From contig JACMQV010000290.1 of NCBI GenBank assembly GCA_014376815.1, positions 1 through 38,670 on the forward strand: a DNA stretch of 38,670 nt, read 5' to 3'. This document shows positions 30,873-38,670 of the stretch, one piece after another. Source of the stretch: Cryobacterium sp. (GTDB lineage Bacteria > Actinomycetota > Actinomycetes > Actinomycetales > Microbacteriaceae). Position 1 is the stretch's first letter; each line of letters starts with the position of its first letter. Both the position numbers and the translations under genes were made by a program. The notes below the pieces were generated by a model. The model was not told the origin of the DNA. It searched no databases and saw only the letters and a list, made by a program, of their open reading frames with translations.

Positions 30873-31757
30873 GTGACCGCCAAACGCGACCGCCTGACCG
30901 GCGCGGGCGCCCAGGTCGTGACCGAGGTCAGCATCAACTTCGGCTCGTCACTGGCCGGCCTCGCCATCCCGATCGTCGGTTCACCCGTCGTGGTCGCCGT
31001 GCGGCAGCTCGTGATGGCCGCCACGGTGCTGCCGTTCTACCGGCCGAAACTGGCCGGACTCAGCTGGCGGCGCCTCTGGCCGGCCCTGGCCCTCGGTGTC
31101 GTGCTCGCGGTGATGAACCTGACCTTCTACGAGGCCGTCGACCTGCTCGGGCTCGGCATCGCCGCCACGATCGAATTCCTGGGACCCTTCGCCCTGGCCC
31201 TGGCCTCCTCTCGGCGCCCGCTCGACTTCGTCTACGCCACCGCGGCCGCGGGCGGGGTGTTCCTGCTGACCTGGTCCGACGGGGCGCTGAACGTGCTCGG
31301 CGTGCTCTACGCGTTGACCGCGGCGGCGGCGTGGGCGGCGTACATCCTCCTGACCCGACGCGTCGCCACCGCGTTCCCGGGCCTGGAAGGCATCTCCGTG
31401 GCCAGCGTGGTCAGCCTGGCCCTGCTGGTGCCGTTCGCGCTGATCACGGTGGACTGGTCCACGCTGAACTGGGGCGTGCTCGGCCTGCTCCTGGCGATCG
31501 GGGTGCTCTCGTCGGCCTTCCCGTACACACTGGACACCTTCATCCTGCGCCGGATCACCCCCCGGCTCTACGCGATCATCACCAGTTTCGGCCCGGTGAT
31601 CGCGGCATTGTTCGGTGCGCTCGTGCTGGGGGAGACGTTCCTGGTACAGCAGCAGATCGCCATCGTCGTGGTGTGCGTCGCGGCCGGGGCGGCCATCGCG
31701 AGCCAGCGCGAGATACCCAAGTCCGAACTCGAGATCGTCGCGGGCGCGATTCCCTGA
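30873..31757 (+). CDS. EamA family (DMT superfamily) transporter
   Basis: 294 residues, GTG start with GGGAGGAG 5 nt upstream. Ten hydrophobic helices in two EamA halves are visible. The first half contains EVSINFGSSLAGLAIPIVG, VVVAVRQLVMAATVLPFY and LGIAATIEFLGPFALALASSRRP. The second contains ALTAAAAWAAYILLTRRVA, VLSSAFPYTLDTFILRRI and TSFGPVIAALFGALVLGETF. The pattern resembles RhtA-like amino acid or metabolite exporters. Substrate unknown. It appears monocistronic, followed by an inverted-repeat element and convergent with the pentapeptide-repeat gene. Confidence 0.9.
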   Translation: MTAKRDRLTGAGAQVVTEVSINFGSSLAGLAIPIVGSPVVVAVRQLVMAATVLPFYRPKLAGLSWRRLWPALALGVVLAVMNLTFYEAVDLLGLGIAATIEFLGPFALALASSRRPLDFVYATAAAGGVFLLTWSDGALNVLGVLYALTAAAAWAAYILLTRRVATAFPGLEGISVASVVSLALLVPFALITVDWSTLNWGVLGLLLAIGVLSSAFPYTLDTFILRRITPRLYAIITSFGPVIAALFGALVLGETFLVQQQIAIVVVCVAAGAAIASQREIPKSELEIVAGAIP

Positions 31758-31804
31758 TCTGGGGCGCGTGGGCATCCGTCGCCGGAGAGCGCCCTGCCCA
31801 GGGT

Positions 31805-31893
31805 CGAACCAATTCGACGGAGATCTCGGTGGAGAACGCCTGTTTCGGAGGTTTGAGGGACGATTTCGGCAAAATCTCCGTCGAATTCGTTCG
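31805..31893. repeat. 89-bp element bounded by 20-bp inverted repeats (19/20 match)
   Basis: cgaaccaattcgacggagat (31805-31824) pairs with the reverse complement of 31874-31893 at 19 of 20 positions, the inner 14 being perfect. The 49-bp interior is less G+C-rich than the genes around it. It lies in the 179-base gap between two convergent genes and encodes no protein. It could be a two-way terminator, a small non-autonomous element or a structured RNA. Confidence 0.85.
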
Positions 31894-31936
31894 GACGGAG
31901 TTGTCCGCGAACCCTCGATGGTCAGGAAACGACCGG

Positions 31937-32596
31937 CTACTCGACGTTGAGGCCGAGGTGCGCGGCGAGGATCGGCGCCAGCAGGCTCAGCTGCGCGTCG
32001 TCGATGGTGGCGCCGCGGAGGCCCTCGAGGCCGTGGATGGCGCTGAAGTCGCTCGAACGCAGGTCGACGTCCTTGAGGGTGGCGCGGGTCACGTCGAGGG
32101 TGCCGATGCGGCAGTCGCGCAGCCCCAGGCGCGCCACGGTGGCGCCGCCCAGGTCGAGCTCCTCGATGATGCAGTTCGAGAGCAGCACGTCCGTGAGCGT
32201 CGCGCCGCGCAGGTTCACGAAGTCGAGCTTGGACCCGTCGATGTGAACCGAGCGCAGCGTGGCCTCGTAGAGCTCGACCGATCCGAGACGGGAGTGCTCG
32301 ACCGAGACGTCCCGCCAGCTCGACCGGGGCGCGCTGAAGACAGCCGCGTGCAGCTCGCCGGCCACGCAGTCGGCGACGGATGCCCCGCGCAGCTGTGTGT
32401 CGCTGAGGGAGATTCCGCGAAGCTCGCACTCCTGGAAGCCGATGCCCGTCAGGTCCCGGCCGGACAGGTCGCAGTCGGTGAATCGCTCGGCGTCCCGGCT
32501 GTCACCGGCGCGGAGGTCGCTTCCGTCCGCGTCGGTCAGCTCGGGCAGAGCAATGCGGTCGAGCCGCGGGCCCCGGGTCTTCGCGCCGCGGGCCAC
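31937..32596 (-). CDS. Pentapeptide-repeat protein
   Basis: 219 residues, GTG start one base after the stop of the reductase gene upstream on the same strand. From about residue 42 on, the sequence follows the A(D/N)LxX rhythm of a right-handed quadrilateral beta helix: CDLSGRDLTGIGFQECELRG, DTQLRGASVADCVAGELHAA, ATLRSVHIDGSKLDFVNLRG, DLGGATVARLGLRDC, ATLKDVDLRSSDFSAIHGL. The C-terminal helix (IDDAQLSLLAPILAAHLGL) is the kind that caps or dimerises such helices. Some members mimic DNA and protect gyrase from quinolones, but most have no known role, and none is shown here. Confidence 0.9.
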   Translation of the reverse strand: MARGAKTRGPRLDRIALPELTDADGSDLRAGDSRDAERFTDCDLSGRDLTGIGFQECELRGISLSDTQLRGASVADCVAGELHAAVFSAPRSSWRDVSVEHSRLGSVELYEATLRSVHIDGSKLDFVNLRGATLTDVLLSNCIIEELDLGGATVARLGLRDCRIGTLDVTRATLKDVDLRSSDFSAIHGLEGLRGATIDDAQLSLLAPILAAHLGLNVE

Positions 32597-32597
32597 G

Positions 32598-33074
32598 TCA
32601 GTCGACGGGAGAAGCGGCGGGTGCGGCGGGTGCGGGCTCGGGTACCGGTTCCAGCACGAACACCGGGATGACCCGGTCGGTCTTCTTCTCGTAGTCGGCG
32701 TAGTCGGGGAAAGCGGCCACGGCCCGTTCCCACCATTCGGCGCGCTCGGCGCCGGTGACCTCGCGGGCGAGCATGTCCTGCCGGATCGGGCCGTCCTGCA
32801 GCTCGACGAGCGGGTGGGCCACCACGTTGCCGTACCAGATGGGGTTCTTCGGGCTGCCGCCGAGGGAGGCGATGGCGGCGTAGGCGCCCTCGTGCTCCAC
32901 GCGCATCAGCGGGGTCTTGCGCAGCTTGCCCGACTTCGCCCCGAGGGTGGTCAGCACGATGACGGGCATCCCGCGGAGGGTGGTGCCCTCCGTGCCGCCG
33001 GAGCCCTCGTACAGGTCGACCTGGTCGCGCACCCACTGCTGGGTGCCGGGCTCGTATTCTCCGATGAGGGGCAT
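32598..33074 (-). CDS. Nitroreductase/deazaflavin (F420)-dependent oxidoreductase family protein (Ddn-like)
   Basis: 158 residues. Family features are [59 protein letters not shown], the split-barrel signature of Ddn-type F420H2-dependent quinone and nitro reductases, with the G-x-K-S-G-x-x-R-x-x-P-L motif near residue 50. The C-terminal tail is Pro/Ala-rich. It is presumably cytoplasmic or membrane-associated and uses F420H2. The pentapeptide-repeat gene follows after one base, so the two are co-transcribed. Confidence 0.88.
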   Translation of the reverse strand: MPLIGEYEPGTQQWVRDQVDLYEGSGGTEGTTLRGMPVIVLTTLGAKSGKLRKTPLMRVEHEGAYAAIASLGGSPKNPIWYGNVVAHPLVELQDGPIRQDMLAREVTGAERAEWWERAVAAFPDYADYEKKTDRVIPVFVLEPVPEPAPAAPAASPVD

Positions 33075-33138
33075 ACGACCATTAAACGCTCTCGGTCGGA
33101 CGACTATTCCCCGGGGTCAGCCAAGGCGCGAGGAGGCG

Positions 33139-34410
33139 TCAGGGCCGCGGCCGTGGCCGGCGAGGCGCATAGCGGGGGATGTAGCGGCCCAGGATCACGG
33201 CGCCGACCAGGCCGAACACGCCCATCACGCCGCTGGCGATCGAGATGGTGGCGACCGCGGTCAGGCCGGCCACGGCCAGGGGAGCGACCGCGCCGCCGAG
33301 GTCGGCGGTGAAGCGCCATGCGCCCAGGAACGGGGCCGGGCTGGTGTTCTTCGGGGCCAGGTCGGCGCCGAGGGTCATCAGGAGCCCGCTGCCGATGCCG
33401 TTGGCGAGGGACAGGAGCATGGCCACGGCGATGAACCACTCCACGTTGCCGGGCAGGTCGTGCGTGAACGCCAGGATGAGGTGCCCGGCACCCAGGCCGA
33501 TCATCGAGGGGATGGCGGTCCACAGGCGGCCGAAACGGTCCATGACCTGGCCGCTGGCGTAGAAGAGGGCGAAATCGACCGCGCCGGCGATGCCGATGAT
33601 CAGGGCGATGTCGGGCACGCTGATGCCGATGCTGACCGCCCAGAGCGGGAGGATCACGGTGCGGGAGGCGCGCATCGCCCCGACCAGGCCGGCGCCGGTG
33701 CCGAGGCGCACCAGCACCGCCCGGTAGCCCCAGATGGTGCGGAACAGCCCCTGGGATTCCTCGGCCGCGAGCTCTCGGCCGGCCGGCACGATGGAGCCGT
33801 CGGGCGCCTTCGCCAGTTCGGGGCCGCCGAAGGTGCGCTCGGGATCGGGCAGCAGGAGGAGCATGGCGGCCGCGCCGAGGCAGCAGACCACGAACACCCA
33901 GAACACCGACTCGGTGCTGCCGGTGAGGCTGAGCACGGCGGCGGCGATGAACGGTCCGATGAACCACCCGGCGCGAAAGATGCCGCCGAGGGTCGACAGG
34001 GCCCGGGCGCGGAAGGCCAGTGGCACGTAGCTGGTCATGAACGCGTGCCGGGCCAGCGCGAACACGGCGGTGGCCAGGCCGATCAGGAAGATGCCGATGC
34101 CCAGCACGAGCGGGTCGGGGGCGACGATGCAGATCAGCACGGCGATGATCGCGAGCAGGGACGCCCAGATCATGGCGTTCCGCTCGCCGATGCGGGCGAC
34201 CACCCAGCCGCTGGGAATGTCCCCGGCCAGTTCGCCCACCATGATCATGGCGGCGATGAACCCGGCGATCGCGAGGGTGGCACCCAGATCCTTGGCCACG
34301 ATCGGGATCAGCGGGATGATCGCGCCCTCGCCGATCGAGAACAGGAGGGTCGGCAGGAACGCGGCGAGTGCGACGGAGCGCATCTGGAAGGGGCGCTCGG
34401 CGTTACTCAT
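33139..34410 (-). CDS. MFS transporter
   Basis: 423 residues, ATG at 34410. Twelve hydrophobic segments are visible, with the MFS loop in the first half as [18 protein letters not shown] and the second-half equivalent [49 protein letters not shown] is typical of drug-efflux-like MFS members. Substrate unknown. TAGCAT on the minus strand ends 9 nt before the start. It is divergent from prfB across 63 bases. Confidence 0.88.
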   Translation of the reverse strand: MSNAERPFQMRSVALAAFLPTLLFSIGEGAIIPLIPIVAKDLGATLAIAGFIAAMIMVGELAGDIPSGWVVARIGERNAMIWASLLAIIAVLICIVAPDPLVLGIGIFLIGLATAVFALARHAFMTSYVPLAFRARALSTLGGIFRAGWFIGPFIAAAVLSLTGSTESVFWVFVVCCLGAAAMLLLLPDPERTFGGPELAKAPDGSIVPAGRELAAEESQGLFRTIWGYRAVLVRLGTGAGLVGAMRASRTVILPLWAVSIGISVPDIALIIGIAGAVDFALFYASGQVMDRFGRLWTAIPSMIGLGAGHLILAFTHDLPGNVEWFIAVAMLLSLANGIGSGLLMTLGADLAPKNTSPAPFLGAWRFTADLGGAVAPLAVAGLTAVATISIASGVMGVFGLVGAVILGRYIPRYAPRRPRPRP

Positions 34411-34419
34411 GGCTCCTCG

Positions 34420-34425
34420 ATGCTA
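34420..34425 (-). promoter_or_regulatory. Possible -10 (TAGCAT) for MFS transporter gene
   Basis: TAGCAT on the minus strand ends 9 nt before the ATG at 34410. GAGGAG lies only 2 nt before the ATG, unusually close for a ribosome-binding site. Confidence 0.4.
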
Positions 34426-34457
34426 CTTCAGCCCCGCGCTACACGATCCCGGCCCGG

Positions 34458-34463
34458 TAGGCT
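34458..34463 (+). promoter_or_regulatory. -10 hexamer TAGGCT for prfB
   Basis: TAGGCT ends 10 nt before the ATG at 34474, so the leader would be only a few bases long. Confidence 0.55.
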
Positions 34464-34473
34464 GGGGCCCGAC

Positions 34474-35583
34474 ATGATTGAGCTGGACTTTTCGGAGCAG
34501 ATCGCCGCACTGCGGGCCACGTTTGACGACATCCGGTCGGTGATCGATATCGATCGACTCCGCACCGATATCGCCGACCTGAATGAGCAGGCCGGTGCGC
34601 CCGACCTCTGGGACGACTCCGAGCACGCGCAGAAGGTGACCAGTGAACTGAGTCACCGCCAGTCCGAGCTGGCTCGCATCGTGAGCATCGAGTCGAGGCT
34701 GGACGACCTCGAGGTGCTGGTGGAACTCGCCAACGCGGAGGGCGACCAGGAATCGGCCGACGAGGCCACCGCGGAACTCGCGAGCATCACGAAGGTGCTC
34801 GGCGACCTCGAGGTGCACACGCTGCTCAACGGCGAATTCGATGTGCGCCCGGCGGTCATCACCATCCGTTCCGGCGCCGGCGGCGTCGACGCGGCCGACT
34901 TCGCCGAGATGCTGCTGCGCATGTACCTGCGCTGGGCCGAGCAGCACAACTACCCCGTGCAGGTGCTCGACGTGGGCTACGCCGAAGAGGCCGGCATCAA
35001 GAGCGCGACCATCCAGGTGGATGCGCCCTACGCCTTCGGCACGCTGAGCGTCGAGGCCGGGACTCACCGCCTCGTGCGGATGAGCCCGTTCAACTCGGCC
35101 GGAAAGCGCCAGACCTCTTTCGCCGCGGTGGAGGTGGTCCCGCTGATCGAGCAGACCGAATCGATCGAGGTGCCGGAGAACGACATCCGGGTCGACGTCT
35201 TCCGCTCCAGCGGCCCCGGCGGCCAATCGGTGAACACCACAGACTTCGCCGTGCGCATCACCCACCTGCCCACGGGCACGGTGGTGAGCTGCCAGAACGA
35301 GAAGAGCCAGATCCAGAACCGGGCCGCCGCCATGCGCGTGCTCCAGTCCCGCCTGCTCCTGCTGCAGCGCGAGCAGGAGGCCGCCACGAAGAAGGAACTC
35401 GCCGGCGTCATCACCGCGAGCTGGGGCGACCAGATGCGCAGCTACGTGCTTGCGCCGTACCAAATGGTGAAGGACCTGCGCACCAACTACGAGGTCAACA
35501 ACCCCAGCCAGGTCTTCGACGGCGACCTCGACGGCTTCATCGCCGCCGGGATCCGCTGGCGCAAACAGGCCCCGCAGGACTAG
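34474..35583 (+). CDS. prfB: Peptide chain release factor 2
   Basis: 369 residues, start ATG chosen because [19 protein letters not shown] is the family N terminus and TAGGCT lies just upstream. The RF2 stop-codon recognition tripeptide is S204-P205-F206, and the peptidyl-transferase GGQ is at 249-251 in [17 protein letters not shown]2 releases the chain at UGA and UAA. The frame is uninterrupted, so the programmed +1 frameshift known from E. coli prfB is absent here. It is followed by ftsE, ftsX and smpB, a conserved actinobacterial order, but with its own promoter. Confidence 0.97.
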   Translation: MIELDFSEQIAALRATFDDIRSVIDIDRLRTDIADLNEQAGAPDLWDDSEHAQKVTSELSHRQSELARIVSIESRLDDLEVLVELANAEGDQESADEATAELASITKVLGDLEVHTLLNGEFDVRPAVITIRSGAGGVDAADFAEMLLRMYLRWAEQHNYPVQVLDVGYAEEAGIKSATIQVDAPYAFGTLSVEAGTHRLVRMSPFNSAGKRQTSFAAVEVVPLIEQTESIEVPENDIRVDVFRSSGPGGQSVNTTDFAVRITHLPTGTVVSCQNEKSQIQNRAAAMRVLQSRLLLLQREQEAATKKELAGVITASWGDQMRSYVLAPYQMVKDLRTNYEVNNPSQVFDGDLDGFIAAGIRWRKQAPQD

Positions 35584-35655
35584 CAAACGGCATTCCCCTG
35601 CCGCACCCTGTGGCGCAATGGGCATGTCGCTGTAGGAAATCTCAGGATGGCTGCA

Positions 35656-35661
35656 TAGGCT
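35656..35661 (+). promoter_or_regulatory. -10 hexamer TAGGCT for ftsEX
   Basis: TAGGCT ends 9 nt before the ATG at 35671; no ribosome-binding site is obvious. Confidence 0.55.
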
Positions 35662-35670
35662 CAAGGGGCC

Positions 35671-36837
35671 ATGATCCGTTTTGACACCATCACCAAGCAA
35701 TATCCGGGAACGAACCGACCTGCTCTGGACGCCATCAGTGTCGAGATTCTGCGCGGTGAGTTCGTCTTCCTTGTCGGCGCGTCCGGGTCGGGCAAGTCAA
35801 CCTGCCTGCGCCTCGTGCTGAAAGAAGACAAACCCACCAGCGGCAGCATCCACGTGCTCGGACAGGACCTCCGGTCGATCTCCAACCGCAAGGTGCCCTA
35901 CTTCCGCCGCAACCTCGGAGTCGTCTTCCAGGACTTCCGGCTGCTGCCCAACAAGAGCGTCTTCGACAACGTCGCTTTCAGCCTGCAGGTCGTCGGCAAG
36001 TCGCGCGGCTACATCCAGGAAGCCGTGCCCGACACCCTGGAGATGGTCGGCCTGGCCGAGAAGGCCCAGCGCCTGCCGCACGAACTCTCCGGCGGTGAGC
36101 AGCAGCGGGTGGCGATTGCACGGGCCATCGTGAACAAGCCGCAGGTGCTGCTCGCCGACGAGCCCACCGGAAACCTCGACCCCACCACCAGCGCCGGCAT
36201 CATGGCGCTGCTGGAACGCATCAACGCCGGCGGCACCACGGTGGTCATGGCCACGCACGAGGCCGGAATCGTCGACCAGATGCAGCGCCGCGTGATCGAG
36301 TTGTCCGGCGGCAAGATCGTGCGCGACGAGCGTCAGGGCGGCTACGCCACTGCCGCCATCCCCACCGTCACGGCGGGCACCGGCCGCCGGTCAGCGCCCG
36401 CGGCATCCGTCTTCGCACCCACGGCCGCGTCGCCGCTCACGCACCCCGCTGCTGCCGGGCCGGCCGATGGACCGCCCGTGGAGCCGGTCCTGGAGCCCGT
36501 CACAGCGCCCGCCGCCCCGCCGCCTCGTTTCTTCGCACCCGTCCCGATTCCACTCATCGCTGCCAGGGAAGCCGCCCGCCAGGCCGGTGTTGCCGCCGCT
36601 GACACGGGCATGCCCAGCACGCAGGCGCACCCGGTGCACGACCCCGATTCCGGGGACGACGCCGCAGATGGCGCTGACACGGCCGCGGCCGAGGCTTCCA
36701 GCATGGCCCGACCCGCCCTCCCGATCACCCAGCACGACGTGCCGGAGCAGCTGACCCTGGCCGAGAAGCTCGGGCTGCGCGCTCCGGGCGAGAAACCGGA
36801 CCAGACCGGCGAACAGAATGTAGGGCCCACCCGATGA
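35671..36837 (+). CDS. ftsE: Cell division ATP-binding protein FtsE with long C-terminal extension
   Basis: 388 residues, against about 220-230 for most FtsE. The ATPase is complete: Walker [10 protein letters not shown] at 36-44, Q-loop [19 protein letters not shown], signature [14 protein letters not shown], Walker [13 protein letters not shown] and switch His in MATHEAG. From about residue 219 on there is an Ala/Pro-rich tail with acidic stretches ([18 protein letters not shown]). It ends in a better-ordered segment, [18 protein letters not shown], which could be a docking motif (inference). With FtsX it forms the ABC-type complex that activates peptidoglycan hydrolases at the division site. 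The stop overlaps ftsX in ATGA. Confidence 0.95.
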   Translation: MIRFDTITKQYPGTNRPALDAISVEILRGEFVFLVGASGSGKSTCLRLVLKEDKPTSGSIHVLGQDLRSISNRKVPYFRRNLGVVFQDFRLLPNKSVFDNVAFSLQVVGKSRGYIQEAVPDTLEMVGLAEKAQRLPHELSGGEQQRVAIARAIVNKPQVLLADEPTGNLDPTTSAGIMALLERINAGGTTVVMATHEAGIVDQMQRRVIELSGGKIVRDERQGGYATAAIPTVTAGTGRRSAPAASVFAPTAASPLTHPAAAGPADGPPVEPVLEPVTAPAAPPPRFFAPVPIPLIAAREAARQAGVAAADTGMPSTQAHPVHDPDSGDDAADGADTAAAEASSMARPALPITQHDVPEQLTLAEKLGLRAPGEKPDQTGEQNVGPTR

Positions 36838-37748
36838 GACTCGGACTCGTGCTCTCCGAAGCCGCCAACGGGCTGCGCCGCAACGCCTCCATGGTGGTGT
36901 CCGTCGTGCTTGTGACGTTCATCTCGCTCACCTTCGTCGGCGTCGCCGTTCTGATGCAGATGCAGATCGGCCAGATGAAGAACTTCTGGTACGACCGCGC
37001 GCAGGTCGGCATCTACATGTGCACCGCGATCTCGCCCGGTGAAACCTGCACCGCCGGTGAGGCCACGCAGGAACAGATCGACACGGTCAAAAACCAGCTC
37101 GAATCGCCCACCCTGGCCCCGTTCATCGGCAAGTACTACTTCGAGACCCACGATCAGGCCTTTGAGAACTTCAAGAAGCAGTTCGCCGGCAACCCGGTGG
37201 CCGACTACGTCACCCCGGACCAGCTGAACCAGACGTTCTGGGTGAACCTGAAGGACCCGTCGCAATCCGACGTTCTCGTGGAGAGCCTCTCCGGCGTGTC
37301 CGGGGTCGAGAACGTGGCCGACCAGCGCAAGTACCTCGATCAGATCTTCGCCGTGCTGAACGTGGCCAGTTACACCGCGATCGGGATTGCCTCGCTGATG
37401 CTGGTGGCGGCGGCCTTGCTGATCGCGACCACCATTCGCCTCTCGGCGTTCTCCCGACGGCGTGAGCTGGGCATCATGAGGCTGGTCGGGGCATCCAACC
37501 GGTTCATTCAAACGCCGTTCATCCTGGAAGGCGTGTTCGCGGCACTCCTCGGCTCCCTGCTGGCGGGAGGCGCCGTGATGGCAATCGTGCTCTGGTTCGT
37601 GCAGGGCTATCTCGGCGACCGGCTGACCAGTTTCTCGCTGGTGGGCGTCGACGACGCCCTGGTGGTGGTACCGATCCTGCTGGTCGTCGGGGCCGTGCTG
37701 GCGGCGTTCTCGGCGAACTTCGCCATTACGCGCTATCTGAAGGTCTGA
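36834..37748 (+). CDS. ftsX: Cell division permease-like protein FtsX
   Basis: 304 residues, ATGA overlap with ftsE. The start [35 protein letters not shown] is typical of actinobacterial FtsX, with the first helix at about 20-42. A large extracellular loop (about 45-175) follows and holds C63 and C72 ([11 protein letters not shown]), which could form a disulfide. Three helices complete the FtsX fold ([55 protein letters not shown]), with [18 protein letters not shown] between the second and third. The loop is where partner hydrolases bind in this family. Confidence 0.95.
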   Translation: MRLGLVLSEAANGLRRNASMVVSVVLVTFISLTFVGVAVLMQMQIGQMKNFWYDRAQVGIYMCTAISPGETCTAGEATQEQIDTVKNQLESPTLAPFIGKYYFETHDQAFENFKKQFAGNPVADYVTPDQLNQTFWVNLKDPSQSDVLVESLSGVSGVENVADQRKYLDQIFAVLNVASYTAIGIASLMLVAAALLIATTIRLSAFSRRRELGIMRLVGASNRFIQTPFILEGVFAALLGSLLAGGAVMAIVLWFVQGYLGDRLTSFSLVGVDDALVVVPILLVVGAVLAAFSANFAITRYLKV

Positions 37749-37777
37749 CCCGCCGCCGGCATCCGTGCAGCCCGCGC

Positions 37778-37792
37778 TAGACTGATGGGCTG
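37778..37792 (+). promoter_or_regulatory. smpB promoter element TAGACT-NAN-GGGCTG
   Basis: TAGACTGATGGGCTG. TAGACT is a good -10 and would give a leader of about 48 nt. The same pattern recurs before ssrA at 38336-38350 with 13 of 15 bases identical. Confidence 0.5.
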
Positions 37793-37837
37793 GTCGGCAT
37801 CGCGTCGAGCACACACACCGAGTCGAGGAGCAAGTCC

Positions 37838-38314
37838 GTGCCCAGGGAAATAGGCGAGAAGGTCGTCTCGACCAATCGCAAGGCACGCCACGACTATCTC
37901 ATCGAGGAGACCTACGAGGCCGGCATGGTGCTGACCGGCACGGAGGTCAAGTCGCTCCGGGCCGGCCGTGCGTCCCTGGTCGACGGGTACGCCTTCATCG
38001 AGGGCGGCGAGATGTGGCTCGATGCCGTGCACATCCAGGAGTACGTCGCGGGCACGTGGACGAATCACCCTCCTCGGCGCAAACGCAAACTCCTGATGCA
38101 CAAGCAGGAGATCATCAAGATCAGTCACAAGACCAAAGAGGGCGGCTACACGCTCGTCCCGCTGCGGATCTACTTCAGCAACGGCAAGGCCAAGGTCGAA
38201 ATCGCCGTCGCCAAGGGCAAGAAGGAATACGACAAGCGCCAGACACTGCGGGAACGCCAGGACAAGCGGGAGTCCGACCGGGCCATCTCGGCGCGGAAGA
38301 ACCTGGGCGACTAG
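37838..38314 (+). CDS. smpB: SsrA-binding protein SmpB
   Basis: 158 residues, GTG start with GAGGAG 7 nt upstream. Family motifs are STNRKARHDYLIEETYEAGMVLTGTEVKSLRAGRASL at the start of the OB fold, WTNHPPRRKRKLLMHKQEI, and the basic tail KGKKEYDKRQTLRERQDKRESDRA, which inserts into the mRNA channel. SmpB binds tmRNA and brings it to stalled ribosomes for trans-translation. Its partner ssrA starts 134 bases downstream. Confidence 0.97.
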   Translation: MPREIGEKVVSTNRKARHDYLIEETYEAGMVLTGTEVKSLRAGRASLVDGYAFIEGGEMWLDAVHIQEYVAGTWTNHPPRRKRKLLMHKQEIIKISHKTKEGGYTLVPLRIYFSNGKAKVEIAVAKGKKEYDKRQTLRERQDKRESDRAISARKNLGD

Positions 38315-38335
38315 CCTCTCAGCCTGGAAGTGTTG

Positions 38336-38350
38336 TAGACTAAGGGGCTG
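38336..38350 (+). promoter_or_regulatory. ssrA promoter candidate TAGACT-NAN-GGGCTG
   Basis: TAGACTAAGGGGCTG, near-identical to the element before smpB. Transcription from here would give a 5' leader of about 100 nt before the mature tmRNA end at 38449, to be removed by RNase P. TTGACA at 38384-38389 has no good -10 partner. Confidence 0.4.
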
Positions 38351-38448
38351 TACGAAAAGGTCCCTTGATCGGTTCGTGCAGGTTTGACAAATCAACAGCG
38401 TGTGACAGGAACCCACTTGATTGCCGAACACAGGCAACGAGTGCGTAC

Positions 38449-38670
38449 GGGGATGATCGGTTTCGACATTGCCTGCGCAATTATGAGAAGCGGGTCGAGG
38501 ATGCAGGGTTATCTCGTAAACGATCTCTACAAAACAATAAGTGCCAAATCAAACCGCACTGACTTCGCCCTCGCTGCCTAAGCGAGCGCACTAAGAAGTC
38601 CGCCAGGCCGGGAATGCTCTCTACCCGGACCCTGACGTCATTTAGAGAGATTGCTCCTACTCTGAGCCGC
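38449..38670 (+). ncRNA. ssrA: tmRNA (transfer-messenger RNA), 3' end outside window
   Basis: The RNA starts GGGGATGATCGGTTTCGACA, the standard 5' half of the tRNA-like domain in one-piece tmRNAs. The tag frame begins with the resume codon GCC at 38543 and runs 12 codons to TAA at 38579-38581, encoding AKSNRTDFALAA, whose end ALAA is the protease recognition signal. The pseudoknot region continues to the window edge, and the 3' acceptor half lies beyond it. It works with the SmpB encoded just upstream to rescue stalled ribosomes and mark their products for degradation. Confidence 0.96.

Noticed and set aside
32917-34473. In-frame open stretch of 519 codons upstream of prfB that would extend RF2.
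   Set aside because: It is antisense to the reductase and MFS genes, and the family N terminus and a TAGGCT hexamer mark the ATG at 34474.
34474-34600. Possible programmed +1 frameshift early in prfB as in E. coli.
   Set aside because: The frame is uninterrupted and no early in-frame TGA with a slippery codon is present.
38384-38412. TTGACA as a -35 element for ssrA.
   Set aside because: No -10-like hexamer lies 16-18 bp downstream.
38365-38581. Two 65-codon open frames across the start of ssrA.
   Set aside because: They run through the tmRNA 5' domain and tag region; the RNA landmarks and the tag frame account for the sequence.
1-38670. Mobile elements, prophage genes, rRNA genes or defence systems.
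   Set aside because: No transposase, integrase, phage structural, restriction, toxin-antitoxin or cas motif was recognised; only the two inverted-repeat elements hint at small mobile DNA.

Overview
The window is a G+C-rich chromosomal segment from an actinobacterium, most likely of the family Microbacteriaceae (Cryobacterium/Leifsonia-like; this is inference, no search was run). The signs are the very high G+C, the many GTG starts, the order prfB-ftsE-ftsX-smpB-ssrA, a one-piece tmRNA whose tag reads AKSNRTDFALAA, an F420H2-dependent reductase-type protein, and many genes that begin 6 to 10 nt after a TAnnnT hexamer (often exactly TAGGCT), as expected for leaderless actinobacterial transcripts. 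I see no insertion sequence, prophage, CRISPR array or rRNA.

Layout. 1-3080: the end of a secreted protein of unknown function, an overlapping secreted PKD-like protein, then a membrane-anchored HtrA-type serine protease with a PDZ domain and a strong terminator. 3173-10910: a surface-polymer region. It holds two family-2 glycosyltransferases flanking a CDP-alcohol phosphotransferase in one overlapping operon, a TagF-like polyol-phosphate transferase, and on the other strand a TagG/TagH-type polysaccharide ABC exporter and a LicC/IPCT-like nucleotidyltransferase. An EcsC-family protein and a small XRE regulator are interposed. Together these look able to make a CDP-activated polyol, build a phosphodiester-containing glycan and export it. 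11153-14316: an ABC ATPase with a long Lys/Ala-rich tail, and its permease. 14350-21504: housekeeping genes (DUF3039 protein, nicotinate phosphoribosyltransferase, a lone KAS-II, murI-rph-rdgB, a CDF metal exporter, DedA). 21605-22374: tRNA-Leu(UAG), followed after one base by a second DedA gene on the same strand. 22446-25775: LysR regulator divergent from an MHS-type transporter and a 3-hydroxybutyrate dehydrogenase, probably a ketone-body or short hydroxyacid utilisation module.

26066-30743 is a compact Tad/Flp-type pilus operon (tadA, tadB, tadC, a 58-residue Flp-like protein, two TadE-like pseudopilins and a TadG-like protein) whose genes mostly overlap or abut; no prepilin peptidase or TadZ is present in the window. 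30748-34410 carries an EamA exporter, a hairpin element, a pentapeptide-repeat protein, a Ddn-like reductase and an MFS transporter. 34458-38670 is the conserved block prfB, ftsE (with a long C-terminal extension), ftsX, smpB and the 5' part of ssrA.

The observations most worth a second look are the tRNA-Leu/DedA juxtaposition, the promoter motif shared by smpB and ssrA, the window-wide leaderless TAGGCT pattern, two unrelated long inverted-repeat elements (25852-25949 and 31805-31893), the histone-H1-like tail on an ABC ATPase, the His at the fourth Asp position of the CDP-alcohol phosphotransferase motif, and a Flp-like pilin that lacks the usual Glu+5. All family assignments come from motif reading without database searches.
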